Source: Komagataeibacter intermedius TF2 (GTDB lineage: Bacteria; Pseudomonadota; Alphaproteobacteria; Acetobacterales; Acetobacteraceae). Taken from it: 64,000 bases of DNA. Positions 43,230-52,342 of the stretch are shown here, piece after piece (the stretch's first letter is position 1; each line of letters starts with the position of its first letter). The DNA lies in contig NZ_BANF01000061.1 of NCBI RefSeq assembly GCF_000964425.1, positions 1 through 64,000 on the forward strand, read 5' to 3'. The translations under genes were made by a program, and so were the position numbers. A model generated the notes under the pieces. It ran no database searches and had not been told where the DNA came from. It saw only the letters and a list, made by a program, of their open reading frames with translations.

Positions 43230-44578
43230 GCCGCAAGCCCGGCGCCGATGCTGTTCATGAGCGTGATGAAACCGGGGAAACTGGTATCGATGAACGCGGT
43301 ATCATCAACGGAAACCGGCTTTTGCGCCGCAAGGCCCATGACGATCGCGCTCATGGCCAGGCGATGGTCCATGCGCGTCTGGACCAGTCCGCCACCGGGG
43401 ATCGCGCCCCCCGTGCCATGCACGATCATGTCATCACCCACGACCTCGACCCTCACGCCATTGGCTTCCAGCAGGGCGACAGTGGCGGCAAGGCGGTCGC
43501 TTTCCTTCACGCGCAGTTCCTCCAGCCCGCGAAAGCGCGACTGCCCCGTGGCGTGGGCCGCGACCACCGCAAGGATGGGGTATTCGTCAATCATGGACGG
43601 TGCGCGGGTGGCGGGTACGTCCACGCCATGCAGGGCGCCTGCGGTGGCGGTGATGTCGCCCACGGGTTCGCCCCCTTCCACGCGTTCGTTGCTGATGACC
43701 AGATCGGCGCCCATTTCCTTCAGCGAGGTGAACAGCCCGGTCCGTAGCGGGTTCAGTCCCACGCCGCGCACGCTGACCGCCGAGCCCGGCACCAGCAGGG
43801 CCGCCGCCAGCACGAAGGCCGCCGATGACGGATCGCCCGGCACCACGATATCACGCGCGACCAGTTCGGGCCTGCCCTGCACGGTAATGACCCGGCCACC
43901 CGCCCCCATGGGTTCGACATGCACGGTCGCACCGAAATGGCGCAGCATGTTTTCGGTATGGTCACGGGTTGCCACGGGTTCTTCCACCCGGGTCTCGCCC
44001 TGTGCATTCAGCCCCGCCAGCAGCACGGCCGACTTCACCTGCGCTGACGCAACCGGCAGGCGGTAGGACAGCGGCGGCGGATTGGCATTTCCCTGTATGG
44101 CCAGCGGCAGGCGCCCGCCCTGACGCGACAGGAACACGGCGCCCGTCGCCGCCAGCGGGTCCATCACCCGCTTCATCGGGCGGCCACGCAGGCTGGCATC
44201 GCCCGTCATGACGGAGGTGAAGCCGTGGCTGGCCAGAATGCCCGACAGCAGCCGCGCCGCCGTGCCCGAATTGCCCATGTCCAGCACGTCCGCCGGTTCG
44301 TGCAGCCCGTCCAGACCGCACCCCCGCACCGTCCAGTTCCCCGCGCCCGTGCGGGTGATGTCCGCCCCCAGCGCGCGCATGGCGTCGGCGGTGCGCAGCA
44401 CGTCCTCGCCTTCCAGCAGGCCGGTGATGTGGGTCGTGCCACGTGCAAGGGCCGCGAACATCAGCGAACGGTGGCTGATTGATTTGTCACCCGGAACCTG
44501 GACCGAACCGGAAAGGGGCGCGCGCGGGGCATGGACCGTCAGCGCACGGACGGAAGATTGGACATGATCGGTTTTCAT
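43226..44578 (-). CDS. aroA: 3-phosphoshikimate 1-carboxyvinyltransferase (EPSP synthase), class II-like
   Basis: EPSP synthase of 450 residues, sixth step of the shikimate pathway. PGDKSISHRS binds shikimate-3-phosphate; SAQVKSAVLLAGLNAQGE, RDHTENML, SMIDEYPILAV and RVKESDRLAA are as in the class II enzymes typified by Agrobacterium CP4. In the PEP-site loop (LDMGNSGTAARL) residue 105 is glycine, while the CP4 enzyme has alanine at the equivalent position. Overlaps cmk by four bases. Divergent from the TIGR02300 gene. Confidence 0.97.
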   Translation of the reverse strand: MKTDHVQSSVRALTVHAPRAPLSGSVQVPGDKSISHRSLMFAALARGTTHITGLLEGEDVLRTADAMRALGADITRTGAGNWTVRGCGLDGLHEPADVLDMGNSGTAARLLSGILASHGFTSVMTGDASLRGRPMKRVMDPLAATGAVFLSRQGGRLPLAIQGNANPPPLSYRLPVASAQVKSAVLLAGLNAQGETRVEEPVATRDHTENMLRHFGATVHVEPMGAGGRVITVQGRPELVARDIVVPGDPSSAAFVLAAALLVPGSAVSVRGVGLNPLRTGLFTSLKEMGADLVISNERVEGGEPVGDITATAGALHGVDVPATRAPSMIDEYPILAVVAAHATGQSRFRGLEELRVKESDRLAATVALLEANGVRVEVVGDDMIVHGTGGAIPGGGLVQTRMDHRLAMSAIVMGLAAQKPVSVDDTAFIDTSFPGFITLMNSIGAGLAA

Positions 44579-44756
44579 ACGCCATCCAATTCCGTATTCC
44601 GGGTGGCAAAGTCAATCGCAGATCGGCATGATCGCCCTGCCGGCGCATGCCCCGGTGTTTGACATTCCGCCTACAAACTGGCATGGGGCTGCGCCTTTTG
44701 CCACTTCCGGATATCGTGGCTTCATTCATAATCAAAACAGGATCGACAGGTTCAAG

Positions 44757-45095
44757 ATGGCTCAGTCCAACCTCGGCACCAAACGTGTCTGTGTCTCCTG
44801 CAGCGCCCGTTTCTACGATCTGAACAAGAATCCGGCCGTCTGCCCCAAATGCGGCGCTGAACAGCCCGTGGAACTGCCCCGCGTCCGTCGCCCGGTGGAA
44901 GCTGCCCCCGAATCCAAGCCCAAGACGGCTGACAACGCGCTCGAAAACGACGTCGATGTCGATCTGGACACCGACGCCGAGGATGACGATGACACCGTCC
45001 TGCCCGACGACGCGGGCCTTGATGACGACGATGACGACGACATCAGCAGCGCCGACATCGACGTAAAAACCGACAAGGACGACCACGACAACTGA
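44757..45095 (+). CDS. TIGR02300 family protein (FYDLN acid domain)
   Basis: A 112-residue protein with an N-terminal zinc-ribbon-like part (CVSCSARFYDLNKNP...CPKCG; four cysteines) and a highly acidic tail with a run of seven aspartates (LDDDDDDDISS). This is the alphaproteobacterial TIGR02300 family named for its FYDLN motif. Function is unknown; the family usually lies next to aroA, as here, where it is divergent. The ribosome binding site is weak (AGGTTCAAG). A clear terminator follows. Confidence 0.93.
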   Translation: MAQSNLGTKRVCVSCSARFYDLNKNPAVCPKCGAEQPVELPRVRRPVEAAPESKPKTADNALENDVDVDLDTDAEDDDDTVLPDDAGLDDDDDDDISSADIDVKTDKDDHDN

Positions 45096-45102
45096 CCTGA
45101 CC

Positions 45103-45134
45103 CGGCCCGGAGCACACTGCCCCGGGCCGTTTTT
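45103..45134 (+). terminator. Rho-independent terminator after the TIGR02300 gene
   Basis: CGGCCCGG and CCGGGCCG form an 8-bp perfect stem followed by five T residues (45130-45134). It overlaps the very end of the region before folB on the opposite strand. Confidence 0.88.
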
Positions 45135-45137
45135 GCA

Positions 45138-45539
45138 TCAGGTGGCGGGGTTGCGGCGTTCGATCTCGACCCCGACCGATTCGGCATCGTCGAAAATGTC
45201 GAGCTTTTCCACGCAGACACGCGTGATGCGGACACGCCTGTCCGCCAGCACGCCGGCTGCGATTCGTTCGGCCAGCGTTTCCACCAGCGCGACGTGCCCC
45301 TGCGCCACCAGTTCGCGCACCAGCAGCACCACACGTTCATATGATACCGTGCGTCCCAGGTCATCCGGCCCCACGTCCAGCGTCGCACTGTCCGGCACGC
45401 CAAAGGCCACGTTGACCCGGATACGCTGGGTCACCCCCTGTTCATGTTCAAACACGCCGATATGGGCATCCAGCACCATATTGCGCACAAACAGGCAGCG
45501 CAGGGGCTGCGACCCGTTCCATGACGGCAGCACGGACAT
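45138..45539 (-). CDS. folB: Dihydroneopterin aldolase
   Basis: A 133-residue FolB: converts 7,8-dihydroneopterin to 6-hydroxymethyl-dihydropterin and glycolaldehyde in folate synthesis. The active-site glutamate lies in DAHIGVFEHEQGVTQRIRVN, and SYERVVLLVRELVAQGHVALVETLAERIA is the second conserved block with the catalytic tyrosine and later VCVEKLDIFDDAESVGVEIER. The ATG at 45539 gives the family length; longer frames upstream have no support. It follows the FolM-like reductase gene by 23 bp. Confidence 0.95.
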   Translation of the reverse strand: MSVLPSWNGSQPLRCLFVRNMVLDAHIGVFEHEQGVTQRIRVNVAFGVPDSATLDVGPDDLGRTVSYERVVLLVRELVAQGHVALVETLAERIAAGVLADRRVRITRVCVEKLDIFDDAESVGVEIERRNPAT

Positions 45540-45562
45540 GATGTTTCCTGTCGGTTGGGTGT

Positions 45563-46348
45563 TCAGGCGGGACGCGACGCCGGGGACCACTGCATATGCT
45601 GCCCCCCGTCCAGGGCGAGCATCTGCCCCGTCACGGACGGCAGGCACAACAGCGAAAGCGCCGCACGCGCGATTTCATCCGGCGTCGCCCCATATCCCAG
45701 CGGGACGGAGGCGCATTGCCGGGCAAACTGTTCCGCCGTCTGTCTGGGCGTGGGCAGCACCGGCCCCGGACCAATGGCGTTGACCCGGATCCGGCGCGGC
45801 GCCAGCGCCAGCGCCATGGTCTGGGTCAGTGTCCATAACGCGGCCTTGGACACCGTATAGCTGACAAAATGCGGGGTCAGCGACCACACGCGTTCATCCA
45901 GCATGTTCAGTACCATGCCCTCGCCCCCCTGCGGCAACAGGCGGGCGAATTCCTGAATCAGGACAAAGGGCGCACGGGTATTGGGTTCCATATGGGCATC
46001 CCATCCCGCCCGCGTGGCATCATCCCATTCATCGCGGCGGAAGGTGCTGGCATTGTTCACCAGCACGCCCACCGGCCCCAGCGCCTGCGTGACAGCAGGC
46101 AGCAGGGGCAGGACCGATTCCTCCCGCGACAGGTCAGCCTGAACGACATGGGCCCTGCGGCCAAGCGCGCGGATGTCCGATGCCGTCCGGTCGGCGGCGC
46201 TGGCGGATTCGTTGTAATGGATGGCAATGTCAAAACCAGCACGCGCCAGTTCCAGCGCAATGGCGCGGCCAAGACGGGCAGCGCCCCCCGTCACCAGCGC
46301 CACGCGCGGGATGTCGGGCGACACCGGCCATAAGACCGGCCCGGTCAT
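45563..46348 (-). CDS. SDR-family oxidoreductase, pteridine reductase/FolM-like
   Basis: A 261-residue short-chain dehydrogenase. The cofactor motif is TGGAARLG, where the usual glycine is replaced by arginine, as in pteridine reductases and FolM. The NNAS, and YTVSKAALWTLT motif with the catalytic tyrosine and lysine, are present; C-terminal LPSVTGQMLALDGGQH closes the fold. FolM-type enzymes reduce dihydrofolate or dihydromonapterin with NADPH. Lying 23 bp from folB and four bases into recR supports a pterin role. Substrate assignment is inferred from context and the TGxxxRLG motif. Confidence 0.83.
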   Translation of the reverse strand: MTGPVLWPVSPDIPRVALVTGGAARLGRAIALELARAGFDIAIHYNESASAADRTASDIRALGRRAHVVQADLSREESVLPLLPAVTQALGPVGVLVNNASTFRRDEWDDATRAGWDAHMEPNTRAPFVLIQEFARLLPQGGEGMVLNMLDERVWSLTPHFVSYTVSKAALWTLTQTMALALAPRRIRVNAIGPGPVLPTPRQTAEQFARQCASVPLGYGATPDEIARAALSLLCLPSVTGQMLALDGGQHMQWSPASRPA

Positions 46349-46941
46349 GCTGGCCTGCGCGCCATGATGGCGGCAGCCAGCGTGCCATCATCCAGCACAT
46401 CCAGCGCGCCGCCCACCGGCACGCCCTGCCCTACTCGGCTGACCTGCACGTCGAATCGGGCAAGACGTTCATGCAGCCAGTGCATGGTGGTCGCCCCTTC
46501 CACCGTGGTACCCAGCGCAAGGATCACTTCGCGCACGCCGCCTGCGGCGATCCGGTCGAACAGGGGCTGCACGTTCAGGTCATCCGGTCCCATGCCGGAC
46601 AGGGCGGACAGCGTGCCGCCCAGCACCTGGTACACGCCCCGATGCACGCCCGCACGTTCCAGCGCCCACAGGTCGCCCACGTTTTCCACCACGCAGACCA
46701 GCCCGTCATCACGCGCCGGGTCCGCGCAGATGCCGCATGGGTCGGTGGTGTCAAGGTTGCCGCAGGTCGAACAGGTCCGCACGGCGCGGGCCGCCTGTTC
46801 CATTGCCTCGGCAAGGGGCAGCATCCGTGCATGGGGCTGGCGCAGCAGGGCAAGGGCCGCACGCCGGGCGGACCGCGGCCCCAGCCCCGGCAGGCGGCCC
46901 AACAGGGTCACCAGCCGGTCAATTTCGCCCCTGCCGCTCAT
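46345..46941 (-). CDS. recR: Recombination protein RecR
   Basis: A 198-residue RecR with an N-terminal helix-hairpin-helix (LLGRLPGLGPRSARRAALALL), a zinc finger with cysteines in CSTCGNLDTTDPCGIC, and a Toprim domain (VCVVENVGDLWALERAG). It loads RecA on gaps with RecFO. It follows the ybaB gene by 22 bp, as in the conserved dnaX-ybaB-recR unit. Its stop overlaps the next reductase gene by four bases. Confidence 0.97.
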   Translation of the reverse strand: MSGRGEIDRLVTLLGRLPGLGPRSARRAALALLRQPHARMLPLAEAMEQAARAVRTCSTCGNLDTTDPCGICADPARDDGLVCVVENVGDLWALERAGVHRGVYQVLGGTLSALSGMGPDDLNVQPLFDRIAAGGVREVILALGTTVEGATTMHWLHERLARFDVQVSRVGQGVPVGGALDVLDDGTLAAAIMARRPA

Positions 46942-46963
46942 TCATGTTCCCCGGCGTTGTGGA

Positions 46964-47287
46964 TCAGAACGGGAATTTCATCCCGCCCGGCAGGCTCAGG
47001 CCGCCCGTGACCTTCTTCATTTCCTCGCTGGCGGTGGCGTCCAGCTTCTTGCGGGCATCAGCGCTAGCCGCAAGGATCAGATCCTGCAGCATTTCCATCT
47101 CGGCCGGGTCCGCCAGCTTGGGGTCGATACGGATCGCCTTCATGTCGCCCTTGCCGTTCATGGTGATGGTCACCATGCCCGCGCCCGCGCTGCCTTCAAT
47201 CGTCATGTCTTCCAGCTTGGCCTGCATTTCTTCCATGCGGGCCTGCATCTGCGTGGCCTGTTTCATCAGGCCGGCAAGATTTTTCAT
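46964..47287 (-). CDS. YbaB/EbfC family nucleoid-associated protein
   Basis: A 107-residue dimeric DNA-binding protein: [20 protein letters not shown] forms the coiled helix pair and [22 protein letters not shown] the beta sheet. Lies between dnaX and recR as in most bacteria. It binds DNA as a tweezer-like dimer and alters gene expression. Confidence 0.96.
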   Translation of the reverse strand: MKNLAGLMKQATQMQARMEEMQAKLEDMTIEGSAGAGMVTITMNGKGDMKAIRIDPKLADPAEMEMLQDLILAASADARKKLDATASEEMKKVTGGLSLPGGMKFPF

Positions 47288-47302
47288 GTTCAGTTCCTCT
47301 CT

Positions 47303-49318
47303 TCAGGCAAAATCATCTGCATCCAGATCGTCCTCTTCTACCAGATCGGCATCAAGAGGCGCGAATTCGAGATCCGGCGCCAAATTCTGGACCGCCATTT
47401 CTTCCGGCGGCAGGCCGTAATCATCAAGCGCATGGTCCGTAACCTCGCCAAGGCGGGCCGTGGGGAAAACCTGCATCGCGGCCTGTACCAGCGGGTGGGC
47501 CTGCGCCGCCGCGCGGTGAAGCTGGATGATCTCCGCCCCCTGTTCGGCCAGGGTCGCCTCACCTTCCGCATCCGACTGGCGGACCTGCCATGCAGGATCG
47601 CCGGTGCCTTCGCGCAGTATGGTTTCCAGCCGCCGGGCCAGACCTGGCAGGCTGTTGCGTTCGACACGGATCTCGATCAGGGGCGGGGCAAAGGACACCA
47701 GATGCGTCGCATGCCGCAGGTGGCCATGCAGCATGGCGTCCCGGCCAGAGACGAACGCCACGGTCTCGCGCCATGTCCGCGGCGGGGCAAGCGGTTCCGG
47801 CGCGGGGGCGGTTTCCTCCACCCTGCCGGTCCGGGGTGCTGCGGGACGGGGCGTGCCTTCAACCCGCATGCCGCCATTGGCCACCATGCGGATCGCGCCG
47901 CCATCGCCCCCTGCGGGCGGACCACCGGCCACGGGCGGCGTGGAAACCGCCGGGCCGGACACGTCATTGCCCCCGCCCGCAGGTTCCGGCACGTGCAGGG
48001 GGGCCGCTGCCGCATCCTGCCCCAGCATCCTGCGCACAAGATCACCCGGTGGCGGCAGGTCGGCCACGTAACACAGGCGGATCAGCACCATTTCGGCCGC
48101 CTGCCTGCGATCAGGGGCCTGCTCCACTTCCGACAGGCCCTTGAGCAGCATCTGCCATGTCCGCCCCAGCACCGGCACCGGCACACGTTCGGCCAGAGCA
48201 GCGCCCCGCTGGCGTTCGGCTTCGGGCAGTTCGGGATTGTCGCGCAGCGCCGGAATCGCCTTGATACGCGACACCGTGTGCACCAGTTCCAGCACATCCC
48301 CCAGCATCACGCCCAGGTCACCGCCACGCACATAGACATCCGCCGTAATGGCCAGCGCCCGGTCGGGCCGGCCCTCCAGCACTGCATCCAGCAGGTCGAA
48401 CACCAGCCCGCGATCCGCCAGCCCCAGCATGCCCGCGACAAGGTCCATGCCAATGGGGGCGGCATCCGTGCCGCCTTCCCCATCCAGCGTGCCCTGGGCA
48501 ATGGCCTGATCCAGCAGCGACAGCCCGTCACGCACCGACCCGTCCGCAGCCCGTGCGATCAGTGACAGGGCATCGGGGGAAAAGCGGACATGTTCGGCCT
48601 GCGCCACGCGGTCGAAATGCGCGGCCAGTTCCACCTGCGGCACACGGCGCAGGGCAAAGGTCTGGCACCGTGACAGGACAGTAACCGGCACCTTGCGCAG
48701 TTCGGTGGTCGCAAAAATGAAGGTAACCTGCGCGGGCGGTTCCTCCAGCGTCTTGAGCAATGCATTGAACGCATTGCGCGAGAGCATGTGCACTTCATCG
48801 ATGATGAACACCTTCATGCGTCCCTGCATGGGACGGAATCGGGTGGCTTCGATAATCTCGCGCACATCATCGACACCGGTGCGCGACGCGGCATCCATTT
48901 CCAGCACATCGGGGTGCCGGTCCGCCAGGATGGCGACACAGTTGGGGCAGACGCCACACGGGTCGGCCGTGGGGCCGCCCGTGCCATCCGGCCCGGTGCA
49001 GTTCAGGGCACGCGCGATGATCCGCGCCGTAGTGGTCTTGCCCACGCCGCGCACGCCCGTCAGCATGAATGCATGCGCAACACGGCCCAGCGCAAAGGCG
49101 TTGCGCAGGATGCGGACGGTGGTTTCCTGTCCGATCAGGTCATCAAAGGTGGTGGGGCGATATTTCCGGGCCAGTACCCGGTAGGGCGCGGCAGGGGCGG
49201 CATCCGGCATGGCCGGTGCGGGCGGCTGCGGTGCGTCACCAAAAAGTCCGGGGCCGTCTGCGGGCGGCGCAGGCAGCCCGGCCTCCTCGGAACGATCCTG
49301 ATCCGACGGGACGGTCAT
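47303..49318 (-). CDS. dnaX: DNA polymerase III subunit gamma/tau
   Basis: A 671-residue clamp-loader subunit. The Walker A motif is GVRGVGKTT (residues 88-96), with zinc-binding cysteines in CGVCPNCVAI and the sensor/Walker B region VFIIDEVHMLSRNAFNALLK. After about residue 400 the tau region begins with a proline/glycine-rich linker (about 430-530). The reading frame is continuous and I saw no A-rich slippery site of the E. coli kind that would give a separate gamma form. The ATG at 49318 is chosen over an earlier in-frame start at 49372. The SRP RNA gene lies just upstream on the same strand. Confidence 0.97.
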   Translation of the reverse strand: MTVPSDQDRSEEAGLPAPPADGPGLFGDAPQPPAPAMPDAAPAAPYRVLARKYRPTTFDDLIGQETTVRILRNAFALGRVAHAFMLTGVRGVGKTTTARIIARALNCTGPDGTGGPTADPCGVCPNCVAILADRHPDVLEMDAASRTGVDDVREIIEATRFRPMQGRMKVFIIDEVHMLSRNAFNALLKTLEEPPAQVTFIFATTELRKVPVTVLSRCQTFALRRVPQVELAAHFDRVAQAEHVRFSPDALSLIARAADGSVRDGLSLLDQAIAQGTLDGEGGTDAAPIGMDLVAGMLGLADRGLVFDLLDAVLEGRPDRALAITADVYVRGGDLGVMLGDVLELVHTVSRIKAIPALRDNPELPEAERQRGAALAERVPVPVLGRTWQMLLKGLSEVEQAPDRRQAAEMVLIRLCYVADLPPPGDLVRRMLGQDAAAAPLHVPEPAGGGNDVSGPAVSTPPVAGGPPAGGDGGAIRMVANGGMRVEGTPRPAAPRTGRVEETAPAPEPLAPPRTWRETVAFVSGRDAMLHGHLRHATHLVSFAPPLIEIRVERNSLPGLARRLETILREGTGDPAWQVRQSDAEGEATLAEQGAEIIQLHRAAAQAHPLVQAAMQVFPTARLGEVTDHALDDYGLPPEEMAVQNLAPDLEFAPLDADLVEEDDLDADDFA

Positions 49319-49397
49319 TGATGCATCCGGGCTGGAGAAGTGGCGATCGCGCGTAAAGCGCCATGGCGACACGGAAACTTTCGGGTGGAAGACCGGC

Positions 49398-49490
49398 CAT
49401 AACCCGGACGAAACTCACTATGGCTGCTTCCTTCCGGACCTGACCAGGTTAGCAAGGTATCCGTCTACAACCGATCTCCCGAGCGGGTTC
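49398..49490 (-). ncRNA. ffs: Signal recognition particle RNA (small bacterial 4.5S type)
   Basis: The minus strand reads the diagnostic apical loop GGTCAGGTCCGGAAGGAAGC around 49422-49443, flanked by long complementary arms. The ends GAACCCG (near 49490) and CGGGTT (near 49401) pair, giving a hairpin of about 93 nt, the usual small SRP RNA size. It binds Ffh to target membrane proteins. Exact ends are uncertain by several bases. Position just before dnaX is common. Confidence 0.93.
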
Positions 49491-49549
49491 TAACACATAC
49501 ACCCGCCCCATGCACAAGGGGGCGACGGAAAAAATCGCACCCCTTCCCC

Positions 49550-51325
49550 CTATTCCCCGACAGCGGCACCTGACTGGTGGCGCATGTCCGCCCCACCATA
49601 ATAACGGGCCTGTCCGGCCCTGCCGATCCGCGAGCCACCCGAAAGGATGCTTTCGGCCAGTCCCCACGGGGCATGTTCCTCGATATGGTAGCCTTCGCGC
49701 GTCAGGGTGCGCACCACGGCGGGCGACAGCGCGCCGTGTTCCACCTGCACCACATCGGGCTGCCACTGTTCGTGGATACGTGGCAGGTCAACCGCCTGCT
49801 GCACATCCAGCCCGTAATCGACCATGCCCGTCAGCACCGACAGGATGATGGTGGGAATACGTGATCCACCCGGGCTGCCCACCACGATGACCGGCTGCCC
49901 CGCGCGGGAAACAATGGTGGGGGCCATGGATGAAAGCGGCGTCTTGCCCGGGGCAATGGCGTTGGCGACACTGCCAACAATGCCGAACATGTTCGGCGCG
50001 CCCGGACGGCTGGAAAAATCATCCATTTCATCATTCATCACGATGCCGGTGCGGCCCGCGACGACCCCCGCCCCGAACCAGCCATTCAGCGTATAGGTCA
50101 CGGCCACCGCCGTGCCGTCCTGGTCCGCGATGGAATAATGGGTGGTTTCTTCCTTCTCGGGTTCCGCAACACCCGGGTGCAGGCTGGCAGATGACACGGC
50201 ATGGTCCAGCGGCAGGGCCTGACGGATCTGCTGCGCATAGGCCGGATCAATCAGGTGCGCGACCGGATTGTTCACGAAGGCCGGATCGCCCAGATCCTGC
50301 CGGTCGGCATAGGCGTGGCGCATGGCCTCGACCTCACGCTGCACGCCTGCTGCCGTGTGCAGCCCCAGGGCATGCAGGTCATAACCGGACAGGATGTTCA
50401 GCATTTCGCACAATGCAACGCCCCCCCCGCTGGGCGGCGGCGCGGTATCGATGTGATAGCCACGGTATTCACATGACAGCGGCGCCATCATGCGCGTGTG
50501 GTAACTGGTGAAATCCCTGCGCGATAGGATTCCGCCGCCCCTGCGGCTGCTTTTGACAATTTCCTTCGCAACCGGGCCATCATAGAACGCCCGTGCGCCA
50601 TCGCGGGCAATCCGTTCCAGCGTGCGGGCCAGATCGGCCTGCACCAGCCGTTCGCCCGCAGCCAGCGGCGTACCATCGGGGTGAAGGAAGATCTTGCGCG
50701 CATATGGATCCTTTGCAAAGGCCGCCGTCGCGGTATGCAGCAGGTCAACATCGCTCTGCTTCAGAATAAAGCCATCACGCGCAAGGGCGATGGCCGGGGC
50801 CATGACATCGGCACGCGACAGCCTGCCCCAGCGGCTATGCACCTCCTCCATCCCCGCTACGGTGCCCGGCACGGCCACCGACCGCCAGCCTGCGGTGGAT
50901 GCCCCGGCAATGACCTGACCCGATGCATCCTGGTACATGGTGGGCGTCGCGGCCCCCGGCGCATGTTCGCGGAAATCAACAAAGGTGGCATGTCCATCCG
51001 GCGTGCGCAGGGTCATGAATCCCCCGCCACCGATATTGCCCGCAGCGGGATAGACCACGGCCAGCGCGTAGCCCACGGCGACGGCGGCATCCACCGCATT
51101 GCCGCCACGCGCCAGGATGTCCGCGCCCGCGTGGGACGCGAGGTCCTGCGCACTGACCACCATCGCATGCTGTCCCGGCGTGGGGGCCAGCCCGACAGCC
51201 TGCCCGGTCCGTGTCGTCTCAAAAGCCAGCGGGTCGCTTGCCGCGGCCTGTCCCGCATCCGGCGCGGCCGCCACAAGGCACGCAAAAAGGGCGGCGCTGT
51301 ACCGCAGGCTACGGGAAAAGGACAT
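49550..51325 (-). CDS. ggt: Gamma-glutamyltranspeptidase (exported)
   Basis: A 591-residue proenzyme with a signal peptide (to about GQAAA, residue 28). It cleaves itself before the catalytic threonine, here in EKEETTHYSIADQDG, giving large and small subunits. Other motifs are GGNAVDAAVAVGYALAVVYP, GNIGGGGFM and the GSPGGSRIPT stretch of the oxyanion region. It hydrolyses glutathione or gamma-glutamyl peptides in the periplasm. The ATG at 51325 has CGGAG upstream. The next gene upstream on the same strand is methionine aminopeptidase, 73 bp away. Confidence 0.95.
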   Translation of the reverse strand: MSFSRSLRYSAALFACLVAAAPDAGQAAASDPLAFETTRTGQAVGLAPTPGQHAMVVSAQDLASHAGADILARGGNAVDAAVAVGYALAVVYPAAGNIGGGGFMTLRTPDGHATFVDFREHAPGAATPTMYQDASGQVIAGASTAGWRSVAVPGTVAGMEEVHSRWGRLSRADVMAPAIALARDGFILKQSDVDLLHTATAAFAKDPYARKIFLHPDGTPLAAGERLVQADLARTLERIARDGARAFYDGPVAKEIVKSSRRGGGILSRRDFTSYHTRMMAPLSCEYRGYHIDTAPPPSGGGVALCEMLNILSGYDLHALGLHTAAGVQREVEAMRHAYADRQDLGDPAFVNNPVAHLIDPAYAQQIRQALPLDHAVSSASLHPGVAEPEKEETTHYSIADQDGTAVAVTYTLNGWFGAGVVAGRTGIVMNDEMDDFSSRPGAPNMFGIVGSVANAIAPGKTPLSSMAPTIVSRAGQPVIVVGSPGGSRIPTIILSVLTGMVDYGLDVQQAVDLPRIHEQWQPDVVQVEHGALSPAVVRTLTREGYHIEEHAPWGLAESILSGGSRIGRAGQARYYGGADMRHQSGAAVGE

Positions 51326-51398
51326 GTTGGCTCCGTTATTGATAATCCGTTCCGGCGCTGCCTTCCCCCGAACCACCCGTTGCGGGGGAAGGCAGTCC

Positions 51399-52205
51399 CT
51401 ATGCGACCGGGTAAGGCGGGCAGGTATAGCCCGCGGGCGAAAGGGTGAAGACCTCGCACCCCTCTTCCGTCACGCCCAGCATGTGTTCGAACTGGGCCGA
51501 CAGGGAACGGTCGCGGGTGACGGCGGTCCAGCCATCTTCAAGGATCTTCACGTCGGGACGGCCGGTATTGAGCATCGGCTCGATGGTGAAGAACATGCCC
51601 GGACGCAGGACCAGCCCCTCACCGGGGCGGCCGTAATGCAGCACGTTGGGGGGCGCATGGAAGGTGCGTCCGATCCCGTGACCGCAGAAATCCTGCACCA
51701 CGGAAAAACGGCGTGCCTCGGCATAGGTCTGGATGATGTGCCCGATATCTCCCAGCGTCGCCCCCGGCCGCACGGCGTCGATGGACAGCATGAGGGATTC
51801 GTACGTCGCTTCGATCAGCTTCTGCGCCTTTATGGGCACCTTGCCGACGGTGTACATACGGCTAGTATCGCCATACCAGCCATCAAGGATAACGGTCACG
51901 TCGATATTCAGGATGTCGCCATCCTTCAGTTCCCGCTCACCCGGTATGCCGTGGCAGACGACATGGTTGATCGAGATGCAGCTGGATGCGGGATACCCCC
52001 GGTAGCCCAGCGTTGCGGGCACCGAGCCATTGGCGATCATGAAATCGTGGATCAGCCTGTCCAGCGCGCCCGTGGTGACCCCGGCGCGCACATGCGGCGT
52101 GATCATGTCCAGCGTCCGTGCGGCAAGCTGGCCTGCGGCACGCATCCCGGCAAAATCCTCCGGGGAGTGGATCTGCACCCCGCCGCCGCGCATATCGCCT
52201 TCCAT
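51399..52205 (-). CDS. map: Type I methionine aminopeptidase
   Basis: A 268-residue metal-dependent aminopeptidase that removes initiator methionine. Metal ligands are the two aspartates in DGDILNIDVTVILDGWYGDTSRMY, His in CGHGIGRTFH and the two glutamates in FTIEPML and the C-terminal QFEHMLGVTEEG. CISINHVVCHGIPG is the substrate-binding part. AAGGA seven bases upstream supports the ATG at 52205; a start 27 bases upstream is possible. Confidence 0.97.
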   Translation of the reverse strand: MEGDMRGGGVQIHSPEDFAGMRAAGQLAARTLDMITPHVRAGVTTGALDRLIHDFMIANGSVPATLGYRGYPASSCISINHVVCHGIPGERELKDGDILNIDVTVILDGWYGDTSRMYTVGKVPIKAQKLIEATYESLMLSIDAVRPGATLGDIGHIIQTYAEARRFSVVQDFCGHGIGRTFHAPPNVLHYGRPGEGLVLRPGMFFTIEPMLNTGRPDVKILEDGWTAVTRDRSLSAQFEHMLGVTEEGCEVFTLSPAGYTCPPYPVA

Positions 52206-52342
52206 GGCGTTATCCTTTCCTGTGTTCGACACATGACCACCCGCCCGCAGTCATGAAGGGGACAACAGGAACACGGCTGGCACGCCTGCCAGCCGCACCG
52301 GATGGATGATGATGCCTTCTATACAGCGCCCACATCGCGCTG

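Noticed and set aside
46364-48565. A 733-codon open frame opposite recR, ybaB and dnaX
   Set aside because: It crosses three well-supported genes and has no recognisable domain.
47303-49318. Programmed frameshift in dnaX to make gamma
   Set aside because: No run of A or slippery heptamer followed by a stem was found near the end of the ATPase part.
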